From: an uncultured Gammaproteobacteria bacterium | GTDB taxonomy: Bacteria > Pseudomonadota > Gammaproteobacteria > UBA9214 | NCBI GenBank assembly: GCA_905480305.1 | Contig: CAJQPV010000047.1 | Span: forward strand, 1-10,972 | DNA: 10,972 bases | Direction: 5' to 3' | Part shown: positions 1-6,999 of the stretch, piece by piece | How positions within the stretch are numbered: position 1 is the first letter of the stretch | Layout: every line of letters begins with the position of its first letter | Made by a program: the position numbers and the translations under genes | Notes under the pieces: generated by a model | Databases searched by the model: none | What the model was told of the DNA's origin: nothing | Seen by the model: the letters and a program-made list of their open reading frames with translations, nothing else

Positions 1-112
1 AGACAAGCTTTTCGGCCAGGCAATGGCTAATGGTGCCCTTGCCTGAACCACTGGGACCATCGACGGTAATGACCGGGGCGTCGACGCCGGCCAGGCTTCT
101 GGAAGCGCACAT
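1..112 (-). CDS. cmk: Cytidylate kinase, N-terminal part (cut by window edge)
   Basis: Only the first 37 codons are inside the window. Cytidylate kinase phosphorylates CMP and dCMP to the diphosphates using ATP, in the cytoplasm. The visible N-terminus carries the P-loop GPSGSGKGT at about residues 19-27, preceded by the beta-strand PVITVDG, which is the standard opening of this family. The ATG at 110-112 lies 5 bp after the aroA stop. An AGGT Shine-Dalgarno-like sequence at 121-124, inside the last aroA codons, sits 8 nt upstream. This implies co-transcription and probably translational coupling with aroA. The aroA-cmk order is conserved in pseudomonads, where rpsA normally follows; that gene would lie beyond the left edge. 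The N-terminal extension of about 12 residues before the strand is slightly long but has no better start. Confidence 0.93.
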   Translation of the reverse strand, partial: MCASRSLAGVDAPVITVDGPSGSGKGTISHCLAEKLV

Positions 113-117
113 ATGTA

Positions 118-1434
118 TCAACCTGTTCGGATTGCGAGCCCCATGCGGTGCGCCTGATCGACGAACCCAGGGAACGATGTATTTACGTTTGCACAGTCTG
201 TAATTTCGATATCGGCATTCGCACGCAACGCCGCCATGGAAAAGGCCATCGCAATACGGTGATCACCATGACTGTCGACACAACCGCCGCCAATCTTGCC
301 ACCTTCTATCACCATGCCTTCGGCGGTCGGCTGTGCATCAACACCCAGCGCCTGCAGACCGTCCGCCATTACCTGTATGCGGTCACTTTCCTTGACGCGC
401 AATTCCGCTGCACCAGTCAGCACCGTGCGCCCCTGCGCACAGGCGGCGGCGACAAAAACCACCGGAAATTCATCAATGGCAAGCGGTACCAGCTCCGGCG
501 GTATGTCTATGCCACGCAGTTGTGCCGACCTGACAAGCAAATCCGCAACCGGTTCACTACCCACGTCACGTTCATTCAGAAGAGTGATATCGGCACCCAT
601 GCGCTGCAGAATGTTAATAATGCCGGTGCGTGTCGGATTCATGCCGACATGCTCCAGCACCAGCTCCGAACCCGGCGCAATGGAAGCCCCAACCAGAAAA
701 AATGCAGCTGATGAAATATCAGCCGGTATATCAATGGCAATGCCGCGCAGTGTGCCACCACCCTGCAGACAAACTCGGTCAGCTTGACGTTGCAGCGAAT
801 AACCCATGCCGGAGAGCATGCGCTCGGTGTGATCACGGGTCGGTGCCGGCTCGGAAACGCAGGTAGTGCCACTGGCATATAACCCGGCCAACAGCAGGCT
901 GGATTTCACCTGGGCACTGGCAACCGGCATGACATAGTCGATACCGGACAACTGCCGACCGCCCTGTACCTGCAGTGGCGCCGTGCCGCCTGTAGTGGCC
1001 TCAATTGCTGCACCCATGGACATCAGCGGTTCAACCACCCGATTCATTGGACGACCGGAGAGCGAGACATCACCGGTCAGCGTTGTATTAAAGCTCTGGC
1101 CGGACAACAGGCCCGACATCAAACGCATGGAAGTCCCGGAATTGCCCAAATACAAATTATCAGCGGGCGCTTGCAAACCGTGCAAGCCAACACCCTGAAT
1201 TTTCACCTTGCCCGCATCCGGACCTTCAATCTGCACTCCCATGGCACGAAACGCAGAGAGGGTGGCGAGACTGTCCTCCCCTTCCAGAAATCCGCTAACC
1301 TCGGTAACGCCCTGCGCCAGCGAGCCCAGCATAATGGAACGATGGGAAATCGACTTGTCACCCGGCACACGCAAGCGTCCGGTAAGTGCGCCACCCGGTT
1401 GCACATTAAAACGCAGATCAATGCTCCCTGACAT
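118..1434 (-). CDS. aroA: 3-phosphoshikimate 1-carboxyvinyltransferase (EPSP synthase)
   Basis: This is the sixth step of the shikimate pathway: shikimate-3-phosphate plus phosphoenolpyruvate gives EPSP and phosphate, in the cytoplasm. The 438 residues match the family length. Visible motifs are PGDKSISHRS at 24-33 with the substrate-binding Lys27, GNSGTSMRL at 97-105 (phosphoenolpyruvate/glyphosate loop), TRDHTERML at 199-207, the catalytic acid in AIDEFP at 319-324 (Asp321), RVKESDR at 346-352 and DHRIAMAF at 391-398. The GRPMNRVVEPL stretch at 127-137 and the EGEDS motif near 51 resemble the class II (CP4-like and pseudomonad) enzymes more than E. coli AroA. The ATG at 1434 is preceded in frame by a TAA at 1453-1455, so it is the most upstream ATG possible. 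No clear Shine-Dalgarno precedes it. It is separate from tyrA, unlike the fused TyrA-AroA of pseudomonads. Confidence 0.97.
   Translation of the reverse strand: MSGSIDLRFNVQPGGALTGRLRVPGDKSISHRSIMLGSLAQGVTEVSGFLEGEDSLATLSAFRAMGVQIEGPDAGKVKIQGVGLHGLQAPADNLYLGNSGTSMRLMSGLLSGQSFNTTLTGDVSLSGRPMNRVVEPLMSMGAAIEATTGGTAPLQVQGGRQLSGIDYVMPVASAQVKSSLLLAGLYASGTTCVSEPAPTRDHTERMLSGMGYSLQRQADRVCLQGGGTLRGIAIDIPADISSAAFFLVGASIAPGSELVLEHVGMNPTRTGIINILQRMGADITLLNERDVGSEPVADLLVRSAQLRGIDIPPELVPLAIDEFPVVFVAAACAQGRTVLTGAAELRVKESDRIQVMADGLQALGVDAQPTAEGMVIEGGKIGGGCVDSHGDHRIAMAFSMAALRANADIEITDCANVNTSFPGFVDQAHRMGLAIRTG
121..124 (-). promoter_or_regulatory. Ribosome binding site for cmk (AGGT)
   Basis: AGGT read on the minus strand lies 8 nt before the cmk ATG at 112, inside the last aroA codons. 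It supports the cmk start and suggests translational coupling. Confidence 0.55.
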
Positions 1435-1503
1435 CAGTGCATAGCCGACGGTTTAATCGCGCGCATGTGCAAACGACACACAACGCCCGGCACACCCGAC
1501 ATA

Positions 1504-2364
1504 TTATTCTTCAACATAACGATCCCGTGCCGCCTTGGCTGAGCTAAAAATATCCAGTAATTGCTGACCATCACGGTTTTCTATCGCCTTGGTCAGCTCC
1601 TGCAAATCGGTTACAAAGTGTTCAATCATCAGCTGGATGGCATCACCATTGGCGAGACAGATATCACGCCACATCAGCGGGTCACTTGATGCGATCCTGG
1701 TAAAATCACGAAATCCGCCAGCTGCATATTCAAACACCTCACCATCGTCGCTCAACCTGGCAAGGCTCTCTACCAGTGCATAGGCCAGCACGTGCGGCAA
1801 ATGACTGGTCGCTGCCAGTACGGCATCGTGATGCACCGGGTCCATTTCAGTTACCCTGGCACCGGCCGCTTCCCACATATCCCGCACCTGGTCCAGCGCA
1901 TGGCGGTCAGTCTCCGGCAACGGCGTCAGAATGACACGACGCCCCCGATAAAGACCGGCAAAAGACGCCTCAACTCCACTTTGCTCGGTGCCGGCAATCG
2001 GGTGCCCCGGTACGAAAGATGCCGGCAAGCCAGCAAAGGCCTGTCTCGCTGCATCAATCACACTGCCCTTGGCACTGCCCGCGTCGGTCAGCACTGCATG
2101 CTCGTCAAGATGCCCGTTGATCGCCTCAAAGACTGCTGCCATGGCACCCAGCGGTACGGATACCAGCACTATGTCCGCACCGCTGACGGCCTTGCCGATA
2201 TCCGTTTCATAACGGTCGATAACACCGAGATCCACAGCGGCTTGTAAATTCTGCGGGTTGCGGCCGGCACCAACCACTTCCTGGCAAAAACCGGCCTCGC
2301 GCACGGCACGTGCCAGTGAGCCACCAATCAACCCCACCCCGATCACACACAAACGTTCAATCAT
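1504..2364 (-). CDS. tyrA: Prephenate dehydrogenase (monofunctional TyrA)
   Basis: The enzyme oxidatively decarboxylates prephenate, and possibly arogenate, to 4-hydroxyphenylpyruvate or tyrosine with NAD(P). The 286-residue protein begins directly with the Rossmann motif GVGLIGGS at 9-16 and has no chorismate mutase domain, unlike the enteric fusion. The catalytic-site signature GHPIAGTEQSG at 120-130 includes His121, and SHLPHVLAYAL at 187-197 gives the second conserved His region. The C-terminal half is the all-helical dimerisation domain. No ACT domain follows, so tyrosine feedback through ACT is not expected. The ATG overlaps the hisC stop as ATGA, and AGGTG lies 5 nt upstream, so translation is very likely coupled to hisC. 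NAD versus NADP and prephenate versus arogenate preference cannot be settled by eye. Confidence 0.96.
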   Translation of the reverse strand: MIERLCVIGVGLIGGSLARAVREAGFCQEVVGAGRNPQNLQAAVDLGVIDRYETDIGKAVSGADIVLVSVPLGAMAAVFEAINGHLDEHAVLTDAGSAKGSVIDAARQAFAGLPASFVPGHPIAGTEQSGVEASFAGLYRGRRVILTPLPETDRHALDQVRDMWEAAGARVTEMDPVHHDAVLAATSHLPHVLAYALVESLARLSDDGEVFEYAAGGFRDFTRIASSDPLMWRDICLANGDAIQLMIEHFVTDLQELTKAIENRDGQQLLDIFSSAKAARDRYVEE

Positions 2365-3485
2365 GTCAGCACCTGTTCCAGCGCAGCCAGCAAGCGGGCA
2401 TTTTCATCGGCACGTCCAACGGTCACCCGCAGGTGATCCGGCATGCCGTAATTGGCTATCGGCCGTACAATAACACCCCGCTGTAACAAGGCCTCGTAGC
2501 GCTGCAGCCCTCGTCCGGTCTCCACCGCCACAAAATTTCCGGCTGACTCTATATACTGCAGGCCAAGACCGCCAAAACCTGCCAGCAGCTGCTGCATACC
2601 TTCGCGGTTACGTTGCACAACGTGCTGTAAATACTCGCTGTCGTCCAGCGCAGCCAGTGCGGCCGCCTGTGCCACCATGTTGACATTAAAGGGCTGACGC
2701 ACCCGGTTCAGCAGATCAGCCACGTCCGGGTGTGACAGCGCATAGCCAACCCGCAAACCCGCCAGCCCATAGGCCTTGGAAAATGTGCGCGTCACGATCA
2801 GGTTGGGAAAACGTTGCAGCCATGCCGAGGCGTCCGGATAGCCCGGCTTGTCGACGTATTCAAAATACGCCTCATCGAGAACCACCATGACGTGAGCGGG
2901 CAAACTGGAAATAAACGCTTCCAGCGCATTACTCTCCAGCCATGTACCGGTCGGATTATTGGGATTGGCAATAAATACCAGCCGCGTATCCGGGCCGACC
3001 AGTGCGTACATGGCATCCAGGTCATGCCCGTAGGCAGGTCCCTTGCTGCCATCATGTGCCGGCGCAATGCGCGCCTTTGCACCCGCCGCCTGTACCGCAA
3101 TCGGGTAAACGGCAAAGGCATATTGTGAAAACACGGCCTCGTGCGCCGGCGTCAGGAACACACGCGCAATAATGTCGAGCACATCATTGGAGCCGTTACC
3201 CAATGTAACACTGTCGCGCTCCAGTGCGTGCAACCCGGCCAGCCTGCCGGCCAGCAACCAGCCACTGCCTTCCGGATAACGACTCAGGTCTTCAAGGACT
3301 TCCCGGGCAGCGGCCAGCGCCAATGGACTCGGCCCGAACGGGTTTTCATTGGATGCCAGCTTGACCGCATCGGTGATGCCATACTCACGTTCCAGCTCGG
3401 CAACCGGCTTGCCTGGCAGATACGGCTGCAGGGCCTGTATGCCGGGAGTGGCCAGGTTAAGAAAATGGTTAATGGTTGCTGACAT
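2361..3485 (-). CDS. hisC: Histidinol-phosphate / aromatic aminotransferase (HisC family)
   Basis: This is a fold-type I PLP aminotransferase that transfers an amino group from glutamate to imidazole-acetol phosphate in histidine synthesis. Homologues in aromatic clusters also accept phenylpyruvate or 4-hydroxyphenylpyruvate. In the 374 residues I see the N-terminal KLASNENPFGPSP at 42-54, GNGSND at 97-102, ANPNNPTG at 173-180, VLDEAYFEY at 202-210, the PLP lysine Lys237 in TFSKAYGLAGLRVGYA, and the C-terminal substrate arginine region in HLRVTVG at 351-357. It lies between pheA and tyrA rather than with his genes, which supports an aromatic role in addition to, or instead of, the histidine step. 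Its stop overlaps the tyrA start by 4 bp. There is no recognisable Shine-Dalgarno before the ATG at 3485, where the upstream bases are pyrimidine-rich, yet no alternative in-frame start is evident. The symbol reflects the family, and a second hisC in the his operon is likely. Confidence 0.93.
   Translation of the reverse strand: MSATINHFLNLATPGIQALQPYLPGKPVAELEREYGITDAVKLASNENPFGPSPLALAAAREVLEDLSRYPEGSGWLLAGRLAGLHALERDSVTLGNGSNDVLDIIARVFLTPAHEAVFSQYAFAVYPIAVQAAGAKARIAPAHDGSKGPAYGHDLDAMYALVGPDTRLVFIANPNNPTGTWLESNALEAFISSLPAHVMVVLDEAYFEYVDKPGYPDASAWLQRFPNLIVTRTFSKAYGLAGLRVGYALSHPDVADLLNRVRQPFNVNMVAQAAALAALDDSEYLQHVVQRNREGMQQLLAGFGGLGLQYIESAGNFVAVETGRGLQRYEALLQRGVIVRPIANYGMPDHLRVTVGRADENARLLAALEQVLT
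2370..2374 (-). promoter_or_regulatory. Ribosome binding site for tyrA (AGGTG)
   Basis: AGGTG on the minus strand is 5 nt before the tyrA ATG and lies inside the end of hisC. Together with the ATGA overlap it fixes the tyrA start and indicates coupling. Confidence 0.6.
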
Positions 3486-3553
3486 CGATAGGGGTCATTT
3501 GATCGTAAAAATACCGGGATTAAACCAGCCTGCTGAAATGTACGTGACGCGGT

Positions 3554-4636
3554 CTAGATCACCGCCCTTGGATAGGACCCCAGCACCTTCACAGAGAAAG
3601 CCTTATCTTCAAGCGCCGCAAGGGCAGCGGCAACTGCAGCATCATCGCGATGTCCGTCCACATCAATATAAAATACGTATTCCCACATAGCCTGCCGCGA
3701 CGGCCTCGATTCAATGCGCGTCATGCTGATTTTATGCTCTGCAATCGGCTGCAACAATTCGTACAGTGCTCCCGGACGGTTATTCACCGACACCAGCAGT
3801 GATGTCTTGTCGTTACCGCCTGGCTGCACTGGCCGGGAACCGATCACCAGAAAACGGGTGGTATTATCCGGCTGATCCTCGATATTCCGGGCCGCTATTT
3901 CAAGACCATAGAGTTCCGCCGCGGTGTCACTGGCAATCGCCGCAGCAGACTGATCCTTACTGACCAGCCGCGCCGCCTCGGCATTACTGCCGACAGCAAC
4001 GTGCCCGGCATCCGGCAGATTTGCTTCCAGCCAGCCGCGGCACTGGGCCAGTGCCTGTTGATGTGCCAGTACACGAGTAACTTTTACATTACGGTCTTTC
4101 ACCAGCAGGTGGTGATGAATACGCAATTCAACCTCACCACTGATACTGAGTGGCGAACGCTGAAAAAGATCCAGCGTATGACTGATGACACCTTCGGTTG
4201 AATTCTCCACCGGCACCACGCCGTAATCTGCCGCGCCGGCCTCTACTTCGCGAAACACATCATCGAGAGTATCCAGCGCCAGGGTTTGTACTGCATGGCC
4301 AAACTGCTTCAATGTAGCCGCCTGGGTAAAGGTACCCTCCGGCCCGAGGTAAGCCACGTTCAGCGGCTGCTCCAGCGCCAGGCAAGCTGACATGATTTCC
4401 CTGAACAGCCGCACCATGGTTTCATCCGGCATCGGCCCGCTATTGCGTTCTCCAACACGGCGCAACACAACTGCTTCCCGCTCTGGCCTGTAAAAATGCG
4501 TGTCTTCACCCTGGGCAAGCTTGACCTCGGCCACATCGCAGGCGCATTTCGCACGCGCATTGATCAGCACCTGAATCTCTTCATCCAGTGCATCAATGCG
4601 GTTACGTAGCTCTTGCAGTTTTTCTTCAGCACTCAT
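3554..4636 (-). CDS. pheA: Bifunctional chorismate mutase / prephenate dehydratase (P-protein)
   Basis: The protein converts chorismate to prephenate and then to phenylpyruvate, the committed branch to phenylalanine. The order of domains in 360 residues is an AroQ-type chorismate mutase (about 1-88; Arg11, Arg28, Lys39 and the YRPERE motif at 49-54), a prephenate dehydratase (about 92-268; YLGPEGTFTQ at 96-105, VPVENSTEG at 141-149, and the catalytic Thr motif NTTRF at 258-262), and a C-terminal ACT domain (about 277-355). The ACT domain contains NNRPGAL at 285-291 and IESRP at 308-312, the phenylalanine-binding elements known from P-proteins. Allosteric feedback inhibition by phenylalanine is therefore expected. 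The gene follows serA after 35 bp. There is no obvious Shine-Dalgarno before the ATG at 4636. I see no leader-peptide attenuator of the enteric pheL kind in the 35-bp gap. Confidence 0.97.
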   Translation of the reverse strand: MSAEEKLQELRNRIDALDEEIQVLINARAKCACDVAEVKLAQGEDTHFYRPEREAVVLRRVGERNSGPMPDETMVRLFREIMSACLALEQPLNVAYLGPEGTFTQAATLKQFGHAVQTLALDTLDDVFREVEAGAADYGVVPVENSTEGVISHTLDLFQRSPLSISGEVELRIHHHLLVKDRNVKVTRVLAHQQALAQCRGWLEANLPDAGHVAVGSNAEAARLVSKDQSAAAIASDTAAELYGLEIAARNIEDQPDNTTRFLVIGSRPVQPGGNDKTSLLVSVNNRPGALYELLQPIAEHKISMTRIESRPSRQAMWEYVFYIDVDGHRDDAAVAAALAALEDKAFSVKVLGSYPRAVI

Positions 4637-4671
4637 GAATCAAGTCATTGACAGCAATAAATCAATACAGA

Positions 4672-5835
4672 CTACAATGCCCTGACCTTCAAAACACCCT
4701 TGATCGAGGCAATGTGATCAAGACAGGTCGGAGTAACCTCTGAATCCACATCAACCAGGGTGCAGGCCAGTTCATTACGCGATTTGTTCAGCATATCGAT
4801 AATATTGAGCCCGGCATCGGCCATGCAGGTTGAGATCTGACCCAGCATGTTCGGCACATTTTCATTGACAATAGCCAACCGGAAGCCACCGTTGCGCGGC
4901 ATGTACATTTCGGGAAAATTCACAGAATTCCTGACAGTACCGTTCTCGAGATAATCACGTACCTGTTCGGCCACCATCACGGCACAGTTTTCCTCGGCCT
5001 GCTGCGTGGAGGCACCCAGGTGCGGCAGAGTAATAACGCGCGGGTGATTCTTCAGCAGGTTGCTGGGGAAATCGCACACATAGGCATACACCTTGCCTGC
5101 GTCAATCGCGTCAACCACCGCCTCATCATCAATCACGCCATTGCGGGAAAAATTCAGGATGACGACATTATCCCGAACCAGTTTCAGGCGATCTGCATTG
5201 ATAATGTTGCGGGTGGCATCCACCAGCGGCACATGAAAGGTGACGTAATCAACCTTCGCCAGCAATTCCTCGATACTGGCTGCCTGGCGCACATCGGATG
5301 ACATTTCCCAGGCACGTTTCACGGTAATACCAGGATCAAACCCAATGACATTCATACCCAGTGCCAGCGCACCATTGGCTACCTGCACACCGATTGCGCC
5401 CAGGCCAACCACGCCCAGCGTCTTGCCCGGCAATTCGAAACCGACAAACTGCTTCTTGCCAGCCTCCACCGCCTTGCTGATGACAGCATCTTCACCCTCA
5501 AGACCGCGTGAGTAATCCCAGGCCTGGCAAAGGTTACGTGAAGCAATCAGCATGCCGGCAATCACCAGCTCCTTGACCGCGTTGGCATTCGCACCGGGCG
5601 CATTAAACACCGGGATACCCGCCTGACTCATGCGCTCCACCGGAATGTTATTGACACCCGAACCGGCACGACCAATGGCCTTGACGGTTGCCGGCATTTC
5701 CATGTCATGCATTTTATAGGAGCGCAGCAGAATCGCATCCGGATGCTGTATCTCGGAGGCAACTTCGTAGGACTCGCGCGAAAGCCGCTCCAGACCGACC
5801 GGAGAAATGTTGTTTAATGTGAGAATCTTGAACAT
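4672..5835 (-). CDS. serA: D-3-phosphoglycerate dehydrogenase, short ACT-containing type
   Basis: It should oxidise 3-phosphoglycerate to 3-phosphohydroxypyruvate with NAD, the first step of serine synthesis, feeding SerC encoded just upstream. The 387 residues show an N-terminal substrate-domain half with GRAGSGVNNI at 55-64, the NAD-binding GVVGLGAIG at 141-149 with an acidic residue in GFDPG (Asp167), the catalytic Arg231 in NFSRNGVIDD, and the catalytic His272 in PHLGAST at 271-277. A C-terminal ACT-like domain starts near 318 (LAIVNENVPNMLGQIS) and is the probable site of serine feedback. The usual Glu in the segment before the His is not where it is expected: the stretch reads CDFPSNLL at 254-261. 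Related 2-hydroxyacid dehydrogenases cannot be excluded, but the ACT domain and the serC neighbour make SerA the best call. AAGGA lies an unusually long 13 nt before the ATG. Confidence 0.94.
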   Translation of the reverse strand: MFKILTLNNISPVGLERLSRESYEVASEIQHPDAILLRSYKMHDMEMPATVKAIGRAGSGVNNIPVERMSQAGIPVFNAPGANANAVKELVIAGMLIASRNLCQAWDYSRGLEGEDAVISKAVEAGKKQFVGFELPGKTLGVVGLGAIGVQVANGALALGMNVIGFDPGITVKRAWEMSSDVRQAASIEELLAKVDYVTFHVPLVDATRNIINADRLKLVRDNVVILNFSRNGVIDDEAVVDAIDAGKVYAYVCDFPSNLLKNHPRVITLPHLGASTQQAEENCAVMVAEQVRDYLENGTVRNSVNFPEMYMPRNGGFRLAIVNENVPNMLGQISTCMADAGLNIIDMLNKSRNELACTLVDVDSEVTPTCLDHIASIKGVLKVRAL

Positions 5836-5836
5836 C

Positions 5837-5902
5837 GTAAAGCTGTCATCCTTTTTAAATCATTAATTACCCGGACGCAGCTGCGAAACAGCGCAGCTTT
5901 AC
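5837..5902 (-). promoter_or_regulatory. Candidate alternative stem-loop leader of serA in the serC-serA spacer
   Basis: Read on the plus strand, GTAAAGCTG (5837-5845) is a perfect inverted repeat of CAGCTTTAC (5894-5902). A second perfect inverted repeat is AGCTGCG (5879-5885) with CGCAGCT (5892-5898) across a 6-nt loop. In the serA-sense transcript the first arm (from 5902 down to 5892) can pair either with the close partner, giving a compact GC-rich hairpin, or with the distant partner that ends one base before the serA ATG. The two folds exclude each other. No U-run follows the short hairpin, so it is not a standard intrinsic terminator. A role in setting serA translation is my inference; the repeats themselves are directly visible. 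Confidence 0.5.
5849..5853 (-). promoter_or_regulatory. Ribosome binding site for serA (AAGGA, long spacing)
   Basis: AAGGA on the minus strand is 13 nt upstream of the serA ATG, longer than the usual 5-9. The gap between it and the ATG is filled by one arm of the 9-bp inverted repeat, so folding could change the effective spacing. Confidence 0.5.
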
Positions 5903-5911
5903 CGGCAGATC

Positions 5912-6994
5912 CTAGCCGTGAGTACGTTCAAACTCGGCCATAAAATCGATTAACGCATCGAGACCGGCTTCCGGCATGGCGTTATAGATACTGGCCCGCA
6001 TACCACCGACAGAGCGGTGTCCTTTTAAACTCAGCAAACCTGCGCTACCGGCCTGTACCAGGAACTCGCTGTCAAGCCCGGCGTCAGCCAGTGTAAAAGG
6101 CACATTCATCCAGGACTGGCAGGCCGGGTCGACCGGGCTGTTATAAAAACCCGAGGCACTCAAAGCCGCATACAGACGCGCCGATTTACGACTGTTTATC
6201 TCAGCCATGGCCGCCAGACCACCCTGTTGTTTCAGCCAGTCGAACACCAGACCGGCCAGGTACCAGCCGTAAGTTGGCGGTGTATTCAGCATGGAACCAT
6301 TATCTGCATGCAGTTTGTAGTCATACATGGACGGCGTACCGGCGGCAACGTCACCAAGCAGATCATCTCGCACAATGACAACCGTCAGACCAGCCGGCCC
6401 GATATTCTTTTGTGCGCCTGCATAAATTACACCGTAACGGGAAACATCCAGTGGTCGCGACAAGATGGTCGAGGACATATCCGCCACCAACGGTACATCA
6501 CCGCTATCCGGCACCCAATGGAACTCAACGCCACCGATAGTTTCGTTTGGCGTGTAGTGAACATATGCAGCATCGGCATTTAACTGCCATGAGTCAAAAG
6601 CCGGAATAGTGGTGAATCCACTGTCTTCTGAAGAGGCAGCAACATGCACATCACAAAAGCGCCCGGCTTCCTTGATGGCCTTCTTTGACCAGGAACCAGT
6701 ATTAATGTAGTCGGCGGACTTTTTACCGCGCAGCAGGTTAAGCGGCACCATGGCAAACTGGCTGGACGCACCGCCTTGCAGAAACAGCACGCGGTAATTA
6801 TCCGGAATAGCCAGCAGTTCACGCAGATCCGCCTCCGCCTGGCTGGCAATGGAAAGAAATTCCTTGCCACGGTGACTCATTTCCATCACCGACATACCAC
6901 TGCCGTGCCAGTCCGTTAATTCTGCCTGCGCCTGTTGCAGCACTGCCCTGGGTAATACAGCAGGCCCCGCACTGAAATTATAAATAGTAGACAT
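5912..6994 (-). CDS. serC: Phosphoserine aminotransferase
   Basis: This PLP enzyme converts 3-phosphohydroxypyruvate and glutamate to O-phosphoserine and 2-oxoglutarate. The same fold acts on 3-hydroxy-4-phosphohydroxythreonine precursors in pyridoxal phosphate synthesis. The 360 residues are of normal length. Visible landmarks are the opening [11 protein letters not shown] at 5-15, EMSHRGKEF at 38-46 with the phosphate-binding His41 and Arg42, [11 protein letters not shown] at 70-80, [11 protein letters not shown] at 145-155, the PLP lysine Lys196 in [12 protein letters not shown], and [15 protein letters not shown] at 324-338. Its ATG lies 5 bp after the gyrA stop, with AAGGA 9 nt upstream inside the gyrA end, so it is expressed at least partly by transcription from gyrA. 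The gyrA-serC adjacency is typical of pseudomonad-like Gammaproteobacteria. Confidence 0.98.
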   Translation of the reverse strand: MSTIYNFSAGPAVLPRAVLQQAQAELTDWHGSGMSVMEMSHRGKEFLSIASQAEADLRELLAIPDNYRVLFLQGGASSQFAMVPLNLLRGKKSADYINTGSWSKKAIKEAGRFCDVHVAASSEDSGFTTIPAFDSWQLNADAAYVHYTPNETIGGVEFHWVPDSGDVPLVADMSSTILSRPLDVSRYGVIYAGAQKNIGPAGLTVVIVRDDLLGDVAAGTPSMYDYKLHADNGSMLNTPPTYGWYLAGLVFDWLKQQGGLAAMAEINSRKSARLYAALSASGFYNSPVDPACQSWMNVPFTLADAGLDSEFLVQAGSAGLLSLKGHRSVGGMRASIYNAMPEAGLDALIDFMAEFERTHG

Positions 6995-6999
6995 ACACT

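Noticed and set aside
4637..4671. Phenylalanine attenuator leader before pheA
   Set aside because: The gap is only 35 bp, with no short Phe-rich frame and no terminator hairpin.
5879..5898. Intrinsic terminator between serC and serA
   Set aside because: The hairpin is perfect but short (7 bp), and on the transcribed strand it is followed by GC-rich sequence rather than a U-run. I kept it only as a candidate regulatory structure.
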